Positions 45,330 through 57,429 of a stretch of DNA of 64,000 nt are shown piece by piece. The stretch's first letter is position 1; every line of letters begins with the position of its first letter. The position numbers and the translations under genes are program-made. Below the pieces are notes generated by a model that had not been told where the DNA came from, did no database searches, and worked only from the letters and a program-made list of their open reading frames with translations. This stretch comes from Corythucha ciliata (Eukaryota > Arthropoda > Insecta > Hemiptera > Tingidae): positions 20,274,001 to 20,338,000 of the forward strand of contig CM075937.1 of assembly GCA_038030265.1 (NCBI GenBank), read 5' to 3'.

Positions 45330-46637
45330 CAACAAAGTAAAATATTCAGTTTTGAGGTAACATGATATTTTTTGGGTGGAACCGCAAGCTTCAGGGTGTT
45401 ATCGTCAGTTTATAGGAACGTTTTTGGGATGAAATCATAAGTTTTGGAATTAAAACAGTCAGTTTTGGGGTAAAATTTGCCAGTTTTCAAATATCCGGAA
45501 GAACACTTCATCAGGTTTGGAGTGTATCATTAGTTTTGAGTCAAAATAACAGATTTCGGGTTAAGCATTCATTTTTGAGGTTAAACTGTCTTTGGTTTTT
45601 TGGGGTTAAATAACCAGTTTTGTATTGACGTCATCAATTATTGGGCAACACTTCAGCTTTGCCATGAAATCGTCACATTTGGGATGAATTCGTAATTTTT
45701 TTTGTGAAATTGCCTGGTTTCAAGGCTGAATGGCCTAAAATCACCCATTTCGGCAAGTTAAATGGTGTGACATTCTCAGTTTTGGAATTAATTATCTGAT
45801 TTTGGGGGAAAATTGTCGTTTCGGGTGTAAAATATTCATTTTTCGAATGGAAGTAAAGTTTAGTTTTAGGTTAAAATCGCCAGTTTTGGAGTAACATCTA
45901 CAATTGGATGGTGGGGGGGGGGGCACTTCTGCATTGGCGAGAAACTGTAAGTTTTTTTGAGTAAAATCGCCAGTTCGAAGGATAAAATCGGCAGTTTTTA
46001 ATATAGTGGTCTGTTAATTGGTAAGATCATTCGTTTTTCATTCTTTTTGGGTTAAACTCGGCATTTTTAGGCTGAGTTCATCAGTTTTTGAGGTAGACTT
46101 GGATTTTAAAAGTTGTGCTGTGGAATTTTTAGTTTAGGCGTAAACACTTTAGCTTTGGCGTAAAAACGTCAGTTTTGAAGTAAAATATTCAGTTCTACTA
46201 GAGTGAAATATTCAGTTTTTTGTTAAAAAACGTCATTTTTGAGTTACAAACCGTTATTGTTTGGTTAAAAAATGTTGGAATTTTACGTCTCTCAGACAAG
46301 ACGATGATGATATATATTTGAATGCCAAGTATCGATTTCCGGGGAAATCGAATTGTCTGTTAATAGAAAAAGTCCGAATAGAACTGTTAGTTTTTGGATA
46401 GAAAGTCAGGAATAGAAGGCTAAATCCGATAATTTCCGAACTAAGATGTTAGTTTTTGGTGGATTACGACCCTTTTTGTGAAAACTCAGTTTCCGGGGAA
46501 GAATTTGACGATACATTGCGCCTATTTCTCATTTAATGAACTATACCAGATCTTTTGCTGGGGCCTCTATATAGATTCCAGAACGTCCGGCATATTCTGC
46601 CCACCCCTAGCTTGGTCAAAGGCTGGCTTCGCCCCTG
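45330..46637 (-). mobile_element. hAT-type element end with array C, inverted relative to 15 kb
   Basis: On the minus strand a CAGGGGCGAAGCCAGCC end starts at 46637. About 340 bases homologous to 15159-15500 follow, and then array C in the GGGGTAAAATCGTCAGTTTT sense down to about 45330. The CAGGGGCG end marks the hAT superfamily. No transposase is seen, and neither the other end nor an 8-bp duplication was found. The end and part of the array are copied again in the tandem duplication at 47.04-48.15 kb. Confidence 0.6.
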
Positions 46638-48157
46638 CTGAGTGACCCTATTCCCACCGTATTATCCGACGCGATGTTCATTGTCGAGATAAGTACGACT
46701 GATGAGTTCTCAGGGGAATGCGAAAAGCTGTCCACCCTTCTGTCTAGAGCTATAGCTACGCCCATGCTCGACTTCGAATTTGTCTGTTTTCAGTAAGAAA
46801 AAAAATGTTGAAACGGAAATTATAGGTGACCCAAATGGTGGTATAAGACAGAAGGTCGTTAACGCTATTCAAAGGCGCGAGCCTCTATGTGACATTGAGT
46901 TCAAAAAGAGGGAACAAATCTTGAACGTGAAAAGTTCATTTCTTTTCCTCGGGCAATGTCTCGAAACCGACCGAAAAGAAAAGACATTCTAATTAGAAAA
47001 CAAAGTTGAGATGGAAGGTGATGTGGTAGTGGTGTGGGGGCACTTCTGCATTGGCGAGAAATTGTAAGTTTTTTTGAGTAAAATCGCTAGTTCGAAGGAT
47101 AAAATCGGCAGTTTTTAATATAGTGGTCTGTTAATTGGTAAGATCATTCGTTTTTCATTCTTTTTGGGTTAAACTCGGCATTTTTAGGCTGAGTTCATCA
47201 GTTTTTGAGGTAGACTTGGATTTTAAAAGTTGTGCTGTGGAATTTTTAGTTTAGGCGTAAACACTTTAGCTTTGGCGTAAAAACGTCAGTTTTGAAGTAA
47301 AATATTCAGTTCTACTAGAGTGAAATATTCAGTTTTTTGTTAAAAAACGTCAGTTTTGAATTACAAACCGTTATTGTTTGGTTAAAAAATGTTGGAATTT
47401 TACGCCTCTCAGACAAGACGTTGATGATATATATTTAAATGCCAAGTATCGATTTCCGGGGAAATCGAATTGTCTGTTAATAGAAAAAGTCCGAATAGAA
47501 TTGTTAGTTTTTGGATAGAAAGTCAGGAATAGAAGGCTAAATCCGATAATTTCCGAACTAAGATGTTAGTTTTTGGTGGATTACGACCCTTTTTGTGAAA
47601 ACTCAGTTTCCGGGGAAGAATTTGACGATATATTGCGCCTATTTCTCATTTAATGAACTATACCAGATCTTTTGCTGGGGCCTCTATATAGATTCCAGAA
47701 CGTCCGGCATATTCTGTCCACCCCTAGCTTGGTCAAAGGCTGGCTTCGCCCCTGCTGAGTGACCCTTTTCCCACCGTATTATCCGACGCGATGTTCATTG
47801 TCGAGATAAGTACGATTGATGAGTTCTCAGGGGAATGCGAAAAGCTGTCCACCCTTCTGTCTAGAGCTATAGCTACGCCCATGCTCGACTTCGAATTTGT
47901 CTGTTTTCAGTAAGAAAAAAAATGTTGAAACGGAAATTATAGGTGACCCAAATGGTGGTATAAGACAGAAGGTCGTTAACGCTATTCAAAGGCGCGAGCC
48001 TCTATGTGACATTGAGTTCAAAAAGAGGGAACAAATCTTGAACGTGAAAAGTTCATTTCTTTTCCTCGGGCAATGTCTCGAAACCGACCGAAAAGAAAAG
48101 ACATTCTAATTAGAAAACAAAGTTGAGATGGAAGGTGATGTGGTAGTGGTTGTGGGG
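45924..48157. repeat. 1,117-bp tandem duplication
   Basis: Bases 45924-47040 are repeated at 47041-48157. About 12 substitutions and no large indel separate the copies (about 1%). All three borders lie at GTGG-rich sequence with G runs. Each copy holds part of array C, the hAT-type end, about 140 bases of unique DNA, and the same 70-codon open frame (46780-46992 and 47897-48109). That frame lacks an ATG, begins beside an acceptor-like CTGTTTTCAG, and has no known domain, so it is not called as a gene. Confidence 0.95.
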
Positions 48158-49500
48158 GGGGGGAGCTTTAAAAGTTAACCACAATGAGATGAAGGGGGCA
48201 CGGGGTCAACCTCCAAGAAACAATACAGAGGTGCAAGAGAGAAGGTCGAGTTCTGTGGACCCATTCAATCTTCTTTTCTTTCTTTTTTTTCAAGTGCTAA
48301 AATCTATTACGGAGAGTCTAAAAAGCGCTTTGTCTGAAGAAACCACAACGAGAAGTGGGTTGAGGGGGTTGTCTGCTCGCTGAGTTTATTACTTTTGGTT
48401 GAAGGGCAATGGGTTAGGTTGGTGAATGAGGGGGGGGGGCTGCAAACCCCGATGACCCGATGATGACGTCTCGGTTGCACGGTTATGCAACCTTTTCTCT
48501 AAAAAAAAAATCGAGTTTTCTTCTCCGGTTACGATGATGAAGGTCCCTCTCGTCATATGGAGAAGAGGAGAAGTGTTTTCACACAGTAAACAGCGGATGG
48601 TCTGTTTCATGCAATTTTCTCATACTGATAATTTTAGGTAATCGAGACAAAATTACGTGCAAGCGTCAGGTACAACCATGACCTTTTTCAAAGCATCATT
48701 CGCTTTTTCTTGAATAACAATTTTTTTACGCTTCCCTTTTGTACATGCCAAAGAGGGGAAAAATGGCTGAAGTACCATTTGGCCGTTTCATACCGTTGTC
48801 ATTGTGAAGATAAAAGAGAAGAAGAAGAAGAAGAAGAAAAAGAAGACGTACGAAGAAGCATCTTGGAAGAAACTGAAATTGCTGTTGAGTGTTATAAAGT
48901 TCTTCGTAGCGTGACAGCCATCGACCCCTACTCCTTTTTCATGTCCTTTTCCTTTAAAAGTCACCTTCCCTACTACATTAGAGGCGACTTCAACATTTTT
49001 GGTTCCGGTTTTTCTTGTTTCCTTCTCGCGCAGACCTTCCTGTTTTACCGTTTGAAATCACATCAAGAGAAGTATAATAGAGATAATTTTGTTATCGTTT
49101 TTGCGATACGTGAGTGATCAGCGATGATGAAGTTGGGAGGGTGGCAGGGAGTGAGGGAGAGGGGGGTGAGAGTTTCCTCGAAAAACGAAGGAAATCGTTA
49201 CGAGCGTGATTTTACTTTTTTGACCCTTCCAATCAGCCTGGGGCTTTCAAGGCTCTCCTCAAGCGGAGACCCAGCAGACAAAAACCAGTTTTTTTTACCT
49301 GTGCTTCACTTACTTATTTGAAGATATGAATCTTTTTACTTGAGAGTAATTCCCATGCAGGTAAAAAGTCGTAGGCACGCAAAAAAAACCACCCGATTTA
49401 TTCTAAGAGCGAGAGGATTTACGGTTACTTTAGTGACGACCCAATTCGTTCATTTACACCCGAGTCCTTGAAATAAATACGTAACGCGTGAAAAACGGAT
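48158..49500. other. No gene recognised
   Basis: An open frame of 135 codons (48710-49117 plus) contains an EEEEEEEKED run and no recognisable domain. G runs occur near 48155 and 48431. Confidence 0.35.
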
Positions 49501-49659
49501 ACTTTTATTTATTTATTCATTTCGTCAATTAGTATACTTTGCGTATACCTCATCACTGTAATAAAACATTATTCATGACGTCATCAAATTCTGACCCCGC
49601 CTCGCATAAATTATGAAGAGCTTCCTGCCAACAGGCGAGCTCGAAATCTGGCGAAACCG

Positions 49660-50020
49660 CATTTATAACTTTTTCCTTCCCCTCACTATCACCCCTCCAG
49701 CGGGATAGTTAATGTATTCCGCAGTGTCCGAGGTATTGGCCCCGAACGGATTCGGTTTTTCAACCATAAACAGTGAGCTGTTGTTGATTGGGAGGAAGTA
49801 CAGGTGAGATGGAGGGTGGTGGGAATTCACATTGGGTGTTTGACCCTCGATATATGTATAGAGAGTTTTGGTAGCAGCGGCGAGACTTCCATCCTCCTGA
49901 TTGAAAACAAAAAAAAATCTTCTTTCCCACTCTTCAAAAGTGAATCGCGCTAATTGTGCGGTTTTACTAACCGTAACGTACATTTCCTGATAGATTTGTC
50001 CTTGAGAGATGCCCTCTAAA
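49660..50020 (-). CDS. Possible terminal exons of an unrecognised gene
   Basis: On the minus strand a short exon (about 50008-49965) reads GISQGQIYQEMYVT up to a GTTAGT donor. After an ~85-base intron ending TTTTCAATCAG, an exon reads EDGSLAAATKTLYTYI and continues about 70 residues to a stop (..GGVIVRGRKKL). The phases agree, but an alternative frame is also possible for the first exon. AATAAATAAATAAA follows about 150 bases past the stop and could be the poly-A signal. No family was recognised. Confidence 0.35.
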
Positions 50021-50338
50021 TCCAACCGCACGGGTCACTGTGCCCCCCTTCCTTATCATATTCACGAGCCGAAAAAAAAATTAATAATAACAGCCTATTA
50101 AAAATAATAATAACTATCAGATCAGCTTGAAAAGACGATCTGAAAATAGGATTGGAGGAACAGAAAACTGACCAATAAAATAGTAGAGATGTGGCGCTTT
50201 GTTCTCAAAAATCATCCATCTCCTACAACGCAGTATCAATTTTCTGTCTTATTTCTGCACCATCCCTGGACTTGAGAAAAGTGGAGATTTATCACATGCA
50301 GCAGTATCCTATTTTTAAAAAGAAATATATGTATATAT

Positions 50339-50460
50339 GAATCCTGGAGACCACTGAATTCGTGTTCTAGAGGTTCTGAAACGTGAAAAAAACATGACAT
50401 GACCCATGTTTGCCACCATCACGACGAGACCAATAGTGCATTTTCAGAATGAAATGCACT
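50339..50460. repeat. 122-bp interspersed repeat, copy 2
   Basis: Near-identical partner of 29399-29520 in the same orientation. It is also preceded by an ATATATG simple repeat and followed by an A-rich run. Confidence 0.7.
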
Positions 50461-50617
50461 ACAAAAAAAATAAGTCGAAACATGGGACAGAAGGGATAGT
50501 CAGCTTTTCGAATTCCCTTTTGAGCCCTCGAGCGTATTGTAGTCTCAACAATGAACGCGTCGGATTATTATAGGGATGGGGCTCACGGGCTTCATCAAGC
50601 TTTTAGGGAGCTCCCCC

Positions 50618-50647
50618 TGGGACAGTGGATCCCTATCCACTGTCCCA
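50618..50647. repeat. Perfect short hairpin
   Basis: TGGGACAGTGGAT faces its exact complement across a four-base loop. It lies between the 122-bp repeat and array D and may be a remnant of a terminal or foldback structure; its function is unknown. Confidence 0.7.
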
Positions 50648-50739
50648 AAACTTCCACTATACCTCCGAGATTAGGACCCAAAACGTCGTGGGACTTAGTC
50701 AGGCTTTCGCCAGAGTTTCACCGCCACAAAAAAGACCCT

Positions 50740-51060
50740 GAAACTTGAAATTTGACTTTTATTTATAAATTAAAAATTAAAAACCATAATTATAAATAAA
50801 GTGGCATTTTGGAATGAATTCAAGCCCGAAAGTCGCATTACCACGGATATTCGACCACGGAACTTCCAATTTCCTGTGTATTCGTCAGGCTTCGGGCTCT
50901 GTTGTAGGTGGCTGGACTGTTGGATCCACCGCTGCCTAAAATGCCCCCAATTTTTTAAGCTTGTTTGAACTAACGATAAGACCCGAAACTTTCAAATTAG
51001 CGGTTATTTAGCCAGAAAACTTGTTATTTCGCTCCAAGGACCCGGAATAGCAAGCTCGCA
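50740..51060. repeat. Array D block
   Basis: Several GACCCGAAACTT-type units and one clear higher-order spacer (ATTCGTCAGG..GGATCCACCGCT near 50880-50935). Confidence 0.6.
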
Positions 51061-51455
51061 TGTACCTATCTCTCAATGTTGCAATTACACGGCTATTCGT
51101 CTCAGAGGGCATTGTCACTATGCAGTCGTTGGAGCCGGCTAGCCCGACTACGGGAACATGGAAGAAAAAAAGAGCAGAAACTCGTGATATCCCTGAAATT
51201 AAGACGTGAATCAACTTGGAAGGCGAGTTGTTTACTAGGTTACTCATCTGAAATAGAAAGGGTTAGTCTATATTTCAACAGCGGGAAGCCCATAAAGAAG
51301 CAAGTTTTAGCCGGAATAATCAGACCCCAGCGTCAAATTGACAGATTCTTGACACGGGAATGTTGGGGGTACCATTAGTTTGGCGGCCAACTTATTGTCG
51401 TCCCGGAGGGCTAAAGCTGTAATGAGCCCGAGTGGGTGAGCATGCTCTGGATGGA

Positions 51456-51792
51456 ACCAATTTCACAAGTTCGGCTCTTCAAAAAACAATATGCGTGAGC
51501 TTGCCTTTTTCAAAAAACAAGTTTCGCGGGTTATCTGCCTTCATCAAAAACCGATTTCGTGGGGTTGGCTCTTGAAGAAAAAATTTCGTGGGAAATCGTC
51601 AATAAAAACTAACAATTTCACTGGTTTGTCCATTTTGCACCGTGGATTTCGGTCATAAATGACTTTTGTGGGGCTTCGACATTCAAGAAACCAATTTCAC
51701 GGGCTTTGTTCTTTGAGTAATCAAAGGCAGATTACCTGTACATTCAAAAACGCAATATTGCGGGTTTGGTTCTTCAAAAAATCGTTTATTTG
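51456..51792. repeat. Array E block
   Basis: AATTTCGTGGGTTTGGCTC-like cores near 51458, 51487, 51519, 51551 and 51583, so the period is 29-32 bp. Confidence 0.7.
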
Positions 51793-52360
51793 CTATCACC
51801 CATCTGTGATTCGATATTTTATTCCCCGTGGCTTCCCGAGATGGTGCCCAGCATGCCCAACATGTTCTTGGTGATGCCTTACGGGTGTCTTTTGGGAGGG
51901 CTGGCATGAAGTTTTGGCCCCTCAAAAAGAAAAATGCACTATCTCATCGGTTTCTAGGATGCTGCGCTATCCAAATTTCACGGCAATGCACAGCGGGTGC
52001 CTCCGTTGTGACCGCATAATGAGCGGTGAAGGGGCCTAGTTTCATAGTGGGGTGTAGAGTTTGGCTAAGTTGGAGATAAGGCCAATATTTAGCGTGTTCC
52101 AGCGGATTGTCCAAGGAGGCCAGACGCGAGAAAGCTGATTTTGGTCTCATTTAGTTTAACATTTTATCATTAATTGCTTTATTTGACACCTGAAATAAAT
52201 AAATAAAATCTTGGAAATTATTTAGTTACAAAAGTGGGTTCTTATCTCGTAGATTCCATGAATTCGCAATATGCTTTGAAAACCAATGGAAAAATGAGAA
52301 AAAATAGCTAATTTAAAGCGGAGTCGGTGATCGTCTTGTGTGAGTTGGTTTTCTATAGCC
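51793..52360. other. No clear feature
   Basis: Unique sequence ahead of a Gypsy element. An LTR or primer-binding site was looked for near 52200-52260 and not found with confidence. Confidence 0.3.
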
Positions 52361-54260
52361 GCTATGGCTTTAATTGGTAATATTGAACCAGTCGCTTTAA
52401 ATTTGCCTTACTCCACGGAGGTAAACGCTTATTTCGAATGACTGGAACAGTTGTTTCGCGTTAATGCAGTCGAAGATAACATGAGAGTAAGTTTTACTCT
52501 CACGTTGATTGGTCCATCGGCGTATTCAATCTTGAAGGATTTATAAGTTCCCGACCACCTACCTAGCACTAAATCATATGTTCAAATCAAACAGTTATTA
52601 ATGCAGCACCTCACACCTGTTGAAATACAATTTCCGAGCGGTTCCAGTTTCATAAAACAGTTCAAACGGACGAATCGGTGGAATGTTTTATAATTCGTCT
52701 CAAAAATCAGGCGAGGCACTGCAATTTCGGCACATTTTTTGACGAAGCGCTATGGGATCAATTAGTGGTTGGGTTACGGGACGAAAAAATACAAAATCGT
52801 CTTTTATCGGAAGACGAGTTGACTTTTTAACGAGCTTGTCATCTCGTTCAAAGTTAGGAATCGACGTCGGAAGAAGGCAAGAGATTGCGTTCCAATCCAC
52901 TGCCTACCATCGAAGCTACTGTTAATTGGCAAGGGGAAAAATCGTCGGAGGACTGCTCTAAAACGAAGAAGTGTTTTTGCTGTGGCGCATGTGGTCACTT
53001 CAAAGCCGGAGTGTAAGTTTCAGTCGAAGAGTTGTTTGTTTTGTAAAAAAAGTCGGGCATACCATTTCAGTTTGTCGTCTTCGGGAAAATGCCGAGCATA
53101 AAAAACAAAGCTCTGAATCTAAGTCGACGGATAAGAAAAATAATTTGTCCAGGGTAAATCAGCTCGAGGGTGAGTTATTTTCGCTCTGGTCGAGAGTTTG
53201 ACCCTATCTTCGAAGAGTGTCAATTAAAGGAGTTCCTCAGGAAATGGAAATTGATTCTGGAGCGTCGATCTCAGTCGTTACCCGTTCCGATTTCGTAAAA
53301 GTGTTTGGAATTTCGAGGCTGTCAGATTTGGCACCAGTCGACGTAAAACTGAGAGCGTGGAACCAGGGATCCATCGAAGTTTTTGGGAGTCGCAACCGTC
53401 AAGGTCAGTTTTTAATAAACGAAGAGCAGACTACCGTTGGCAGTAGTCGAACTTTAATGGGCCGCAATTGGTTCACGGCTCTCGGCATAGAAGTAGTTGG
53501 GATTAACCACACCGCTAAAAGTAAAAGACTGTCTCCGGCCACTGTCGAAACGGCTTTTAAACAATTATTTTCTGCTGGTGAGTTAGGTCGTGCTCAACGA
53601 CCTCCGATTAATATTATGCTGGACAGCAACGCCAAACCCGTTTTTTGTCGCGCTCGACCCGTACCTTTCACGCTGAGGGACAAAGTTTCCGAAGCAATCG
53701 ACGACATGGTCAGTAAAGGAGTTCTCGAACCATATATATTCGAACTGGGCATCACCAATAGTACCAGAAAAGAGACGGCTCGGTGCCGATATGTATCGAT
53801 TATAAAAGAACGGTAAATCCAGCGTGAAAAGGGATCACTTGAATCATCGTTGTTAGAATGAAGAGCTTGGTACGCTCTTATTGCTGGTGGCCGAGAATGG
53901 ATTCGGACATCGAAGAAGTTGTCGGAAAATGATCAACGTGCCGTCTAAAGGATGAAGAAAATCGGATCAGAAGGATCCGCAATCCTCAAGTCGACTCTTT
54001 TGGTAGAATGTTTAGTGATCTGCGAGCACGAGAGTTTAAAAGTTTTCGCCCTGGGCCTTCAGGCATCAATTTTGGACTGTCTGCAGCACGAGATTTGTGT
54101 CAATATTAAAGACGGGACAAAGCCATCCACTTGTGTATACGAGGCAAAACCGGTTCTGCCGTGCTGCGCCCCAAGTTCCGTATAAAGGTTTTATCCTGCC
54201 GGGTGTTTCATTCTTGCTCGTCCCTAGGACGACCAGCCAGTTTTATTTCAATTTTCCTTC
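52361..54260 (+). pseudogene. Ty3/Gypsy element, internally deleted
   Basis: The gag starts MALIGNIEPVALNLPYSTE at 52361 but has in-frame stops and shifts. Two zinc knuckles are readable (CFCCGACGHFKAG and CLFCKK.GHTISVC, about 52970-53085). The protease has an intact DSGAS near 53250. Reverse transcriptase begins INIMLDSNAKPVF and MVSKGVLEPY, then decays near 53740-53820. The sequence jumps from the polymerase start to the end of the integrase finger (KSLVRSYCWWPRMDSDIEEVV, 53860-53930), so the polymerase core, RNase H and most of the finger are deleted. No LTR recognised. The family differs from the 34-kb copy (DSGA rather than DTGA-type protease). Confidence 0.8.
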
Positions 54261-54870
54261 AGCAGGAAAATTGTGAAACGTGACATTCATTTTGCGGAGT
54301 GCGGTCGTTGTTGGAGCTCTGGGGGCTCAGACAACTCGAATGATCTTTTTCCCGATGTTACTTGTAGCAGCGTACGCATAATATTGGTCCATTTTTGGCC
54401 TAAAATAATAAATAGAAGTAAAAACTCCTGAAATACCACTTCCTTTGATAAATTCAGTAAACAAACACACTGAAGTCTGTTAAATTTAAACAAAACCTGC
54501 CCAAGTACAAACCTTAATATGATAATAAGAGCGCTATCTACAGCCCGTTTGATCGGCGAATAGTTCAACAAGCACATTGTTTGGAGTGATGCCATGTGCG
54601 TTTGTAAAACTGAGGGGTTATTCAAGTTCTGTTTCCAAGTTTGTGCTCTCGTTTCATAAATCAGTCAATTTAAGAGTTGAAATGAGTTTTACCCATGTAC
54701 GAATATTACAGTTTATAAAGCTCTTCGCCGTTCTTGATAATCTGAAGGTCCCAGGCACCAAACAGCCCTTCCCGTGGAAGTGTACTCCGTAGGAGTGCAC
54801 GCTGGCGAAAGATAATTCATCACTGTCATGAGCGAAGCGCAGGCATTGGTGAGTGAAAAACTCCTGTCAA
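54261..54870. other. No clear feature
   Basis: Unique sequence between a Gypsy and a LINE remnant. Open frames lack motifs. Confidence 0.3.
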
Positions 54871-54875
54871 AATCC

Positions 54876-55330
54876 TTAAGCGCTTAAAAGCATCTCTGCA
54901 GGAGTCACGTGGTTTGATACCACATAGTATAGGCGCACGGCCCGCTTTTGCAGAACGCAGACTTTACTGGCACTAACCGAGTTTCCCCACAGTATTGTGC
55001 CGTGGCAATGGAAAAAGGAAAAATACGCCAGCCGCAGAACCTCCGGATCGATGCAGGAAATCAAGCGCCGCAGGACAAACAATCCCTTCGCCAACCTCTT
55101 CAGAGGCCTGCGATGATGCGCAGATTCAGAGATCTGCGTGAGCCTTCCAGTCGAGAGATCCATCCACGATAACCCCGAGCGCTTTCTCAGCCTGACGAAC
55201 TGACCTATCCTTCATCTTCAAGGAAAAACTGATGGACTGTGTCTTCTGGACATTCAGACAGAGGCGGTTCAATTCAATCTAATCCTTGGTTACCCGCAGG
55301 GGGGACTGACGAAAAGGGTGACCTACACCA
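54876..55330 (-). pseudogene. LINE reverse-transcriptase C-terminal fragment
   Basis: The minus strand reads LNRLCLNVQKTQSISFSLKM, then LGVIVDGSLDWKAH (55290-55140), and after a frame change RLAYFSFFHCHGTILWGNS and LQKRAVRLYYVVSN (to 54876). This is the stretch following the YADD box in Jockey/CR1-group ORF2 proteins. It resembles the 32.4-32.8 kb region but is diverged from it. The catalytic domain is missing. Confidence 0.75.
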
Positions 55331-57055
55331 CATAGCAAGCGCTCATCGCTCTGTTGACAATCGGAGGACCTCGTATATAATTTTAATGAATCTCTCTTTG
55401 ATGAGTTCAAGAAACCCCTATACAACCCTATTGTGTGTGTGTGTATGAGTTCCTGCGCTATCATTTCAAGTATCGCGCACAATAATCGCTAGAGCATACC
55501 ATTTAACGCGCAAACAATGCACTGCAATTTATAAACAGTGGAAATAATAGCGTAACGTCTATGGAACCGAGAAAATAGTAGTCACGAGATTAAAATCAGA
55601 ATCTTGCCGAGCGGGAAAATAATGAGATTTTTGTTTTTTACGCTCATTAGAAAAAATAAATTTAAAAAAGTTCAAAATTAAGGAATACGAAAATAAATAA
55701 ATAAATAAAGTTATCTGTACTTTCTGAACTGCGAAACATTCTTTTGAGCAACTGATATTATTCATTGTCTTCCCGCGCCCCCACATTTTACTACTCCAAT
55801 CGTCGTAATTAAATAATTTTAGCAATGAAATGTCCCTATTGAACTGAGGGGTCAATAACGTACGACGGAAGGAAAAATTGTATGTTGTCAAAGCCTATCT
55901 CCTTCAAGATTAAAATATTCGTCTCGGGAGTAATAAATATTAACATTGAAGCTATCGAGAATTGGGTGAAAGACCAATTCGCGCCAGTTTTTAGATTAGG
56001 GGCGTCAAATACATATTGCAATTCAATTCAAATTACTGTCGTTTTCTACCTCTGGGTTTTTAAGGTTCTCTTTAATGGAAACTACATTTCAGGGGTTACA
56101 CGTCAATTAATTTCAAACATTTTGAAGTTAACGACCATTGTGATCGATGTTCCTATGTAATAGAAAAAAGAGAGTGAGTGAGATAAAAAAAAAGTAAAAT
56201 GCCTAACGTTTTCGTTTTCCCTTTCGGTTCAGAGCCACGCAAAGAGAGCGAACGAGCCAGGGACCGTAGATTAACAGTTCATAAGCCAAGGGGGACGAAG
56301 AGTTAAAAGAAGAGTTGCGTCCCAAGTTCGAGAGGAAGACGATGAGGCCAAGGACGTTTAGCAGAGCAGCCCACTAGCCAACTTCAATCGGCTGTACCTT
56401 TTTTTTTACTCTCTCACCTTTTTTCTCCTCTATTTTTGAATTTTTTAAGGTTTTTTTTTTGCTTAAATTAAACAAAATGATTGCGCATGCAAGCCATTTA
56501 CCTGTGCGAAATTCAGTTGTTGTTTTTTTTTTCGCTGCCTCCGTTAATAATTAACACAGAATGTTAATAATAGGTTATTAAAGCAGTTGGTTAATATTTT
56601 CTTCAAGATTATTAAAGGAAACTTGAATGGTCTACGTTGGCTGACAGCGGTGGTTGAACCTTCGTCGTGTTCTTAATGAGTACCCTCCCTACACCGCCAT
56701 TCCGATCGCGCCTTTTTTTTTTCTCTCCTGCCATTTCCATCAAAAAAATCTTTCCTAGAATGCCGTTCCTGGCGCGTGAAACTGTTAAAAAGGAGACGTA
56801 ATTACAATTGGCATTACCTTGAAACCTTGGGAGCAAAAAAAAGAAGAACCAGAAGAAAAAGAAACATTTTCTTAGTTCTTTCGGTCACCCCTTGGATGTC
56901 ATGCAGGCAATTCAGTGAATCTACAAAAAAGTCCGGTCAATAGAAGACCAACGACGTTGTCAGTTGACAAACTTCAAACACGTTTTAACAGCGCCATATC
57001 CACCCCTCGAATCGAACTCAATCCCATCCCCACGATCTCGGCTATAGAGGCTTCG
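55331..57055. other. No gene recognised
   Basis: A GT microsatellite near 55432-55444 and T/A runs near 56400, 56450 and 56715. Open frames are AT-rich and lack motifs. Confidence 0.35.
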
Positions 57056-57059
57056 ATTC

Positions 57060-57330
57060 GATGCTAGGATGCGACATTTTGTTTTTGAACGACGTCAGAC
57101 ACATGAAATTGCGTTTTGAATCGGGTCAACAGGGCGAAATTATGTTTTTGTAGCACCGAAAACCACGAAATAGCATTTGGGGGGGGGGGAGCCTGAACCA
57201 CCAAACTGGGTGAAATTGGTATACATTTCGCCAAAACCTGTTTTTCGGGTAGCCTGCCACATGAAATTTTGTTTCTACGTGGAGAAAGCCCCGGGAAATT
57301 GCTTTTTCAATCAGTCACGGATTCAAGAAG
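57060..57330. repeat. Array E block
   Basis: GAAATTGCGTTTTGAATCGG and GGAAATTGCTTTTTCAATC-like units at about 30 bp, with a G12 run near 57178. Confidence 0.5.
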
Positions 57331-57429
57331 AGACACATGGGCCATGTACTCAGTAACATATCGTGGCAGTGGCTATTTGGGAGGGTTAGACCAAAGGGGG
57401 CCTGCGAAAAACTTAAGGGAAATTGTATG

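Noticed and set aside
46780..48109. A conserved 70-residue gene because two identical frames exist
   Set aside because: The identity comes from the recent 1,117-bp duplication. There is no ATG, no domain and no independent sign of selection.
52190..52260. LTR and primer-binding site of the 52-kb Gypsy
   Set aside because: No matching direct repeat was found downstream of 54.2 kb and the candidate site does not fit a tRNA 3' end that I could recognise.
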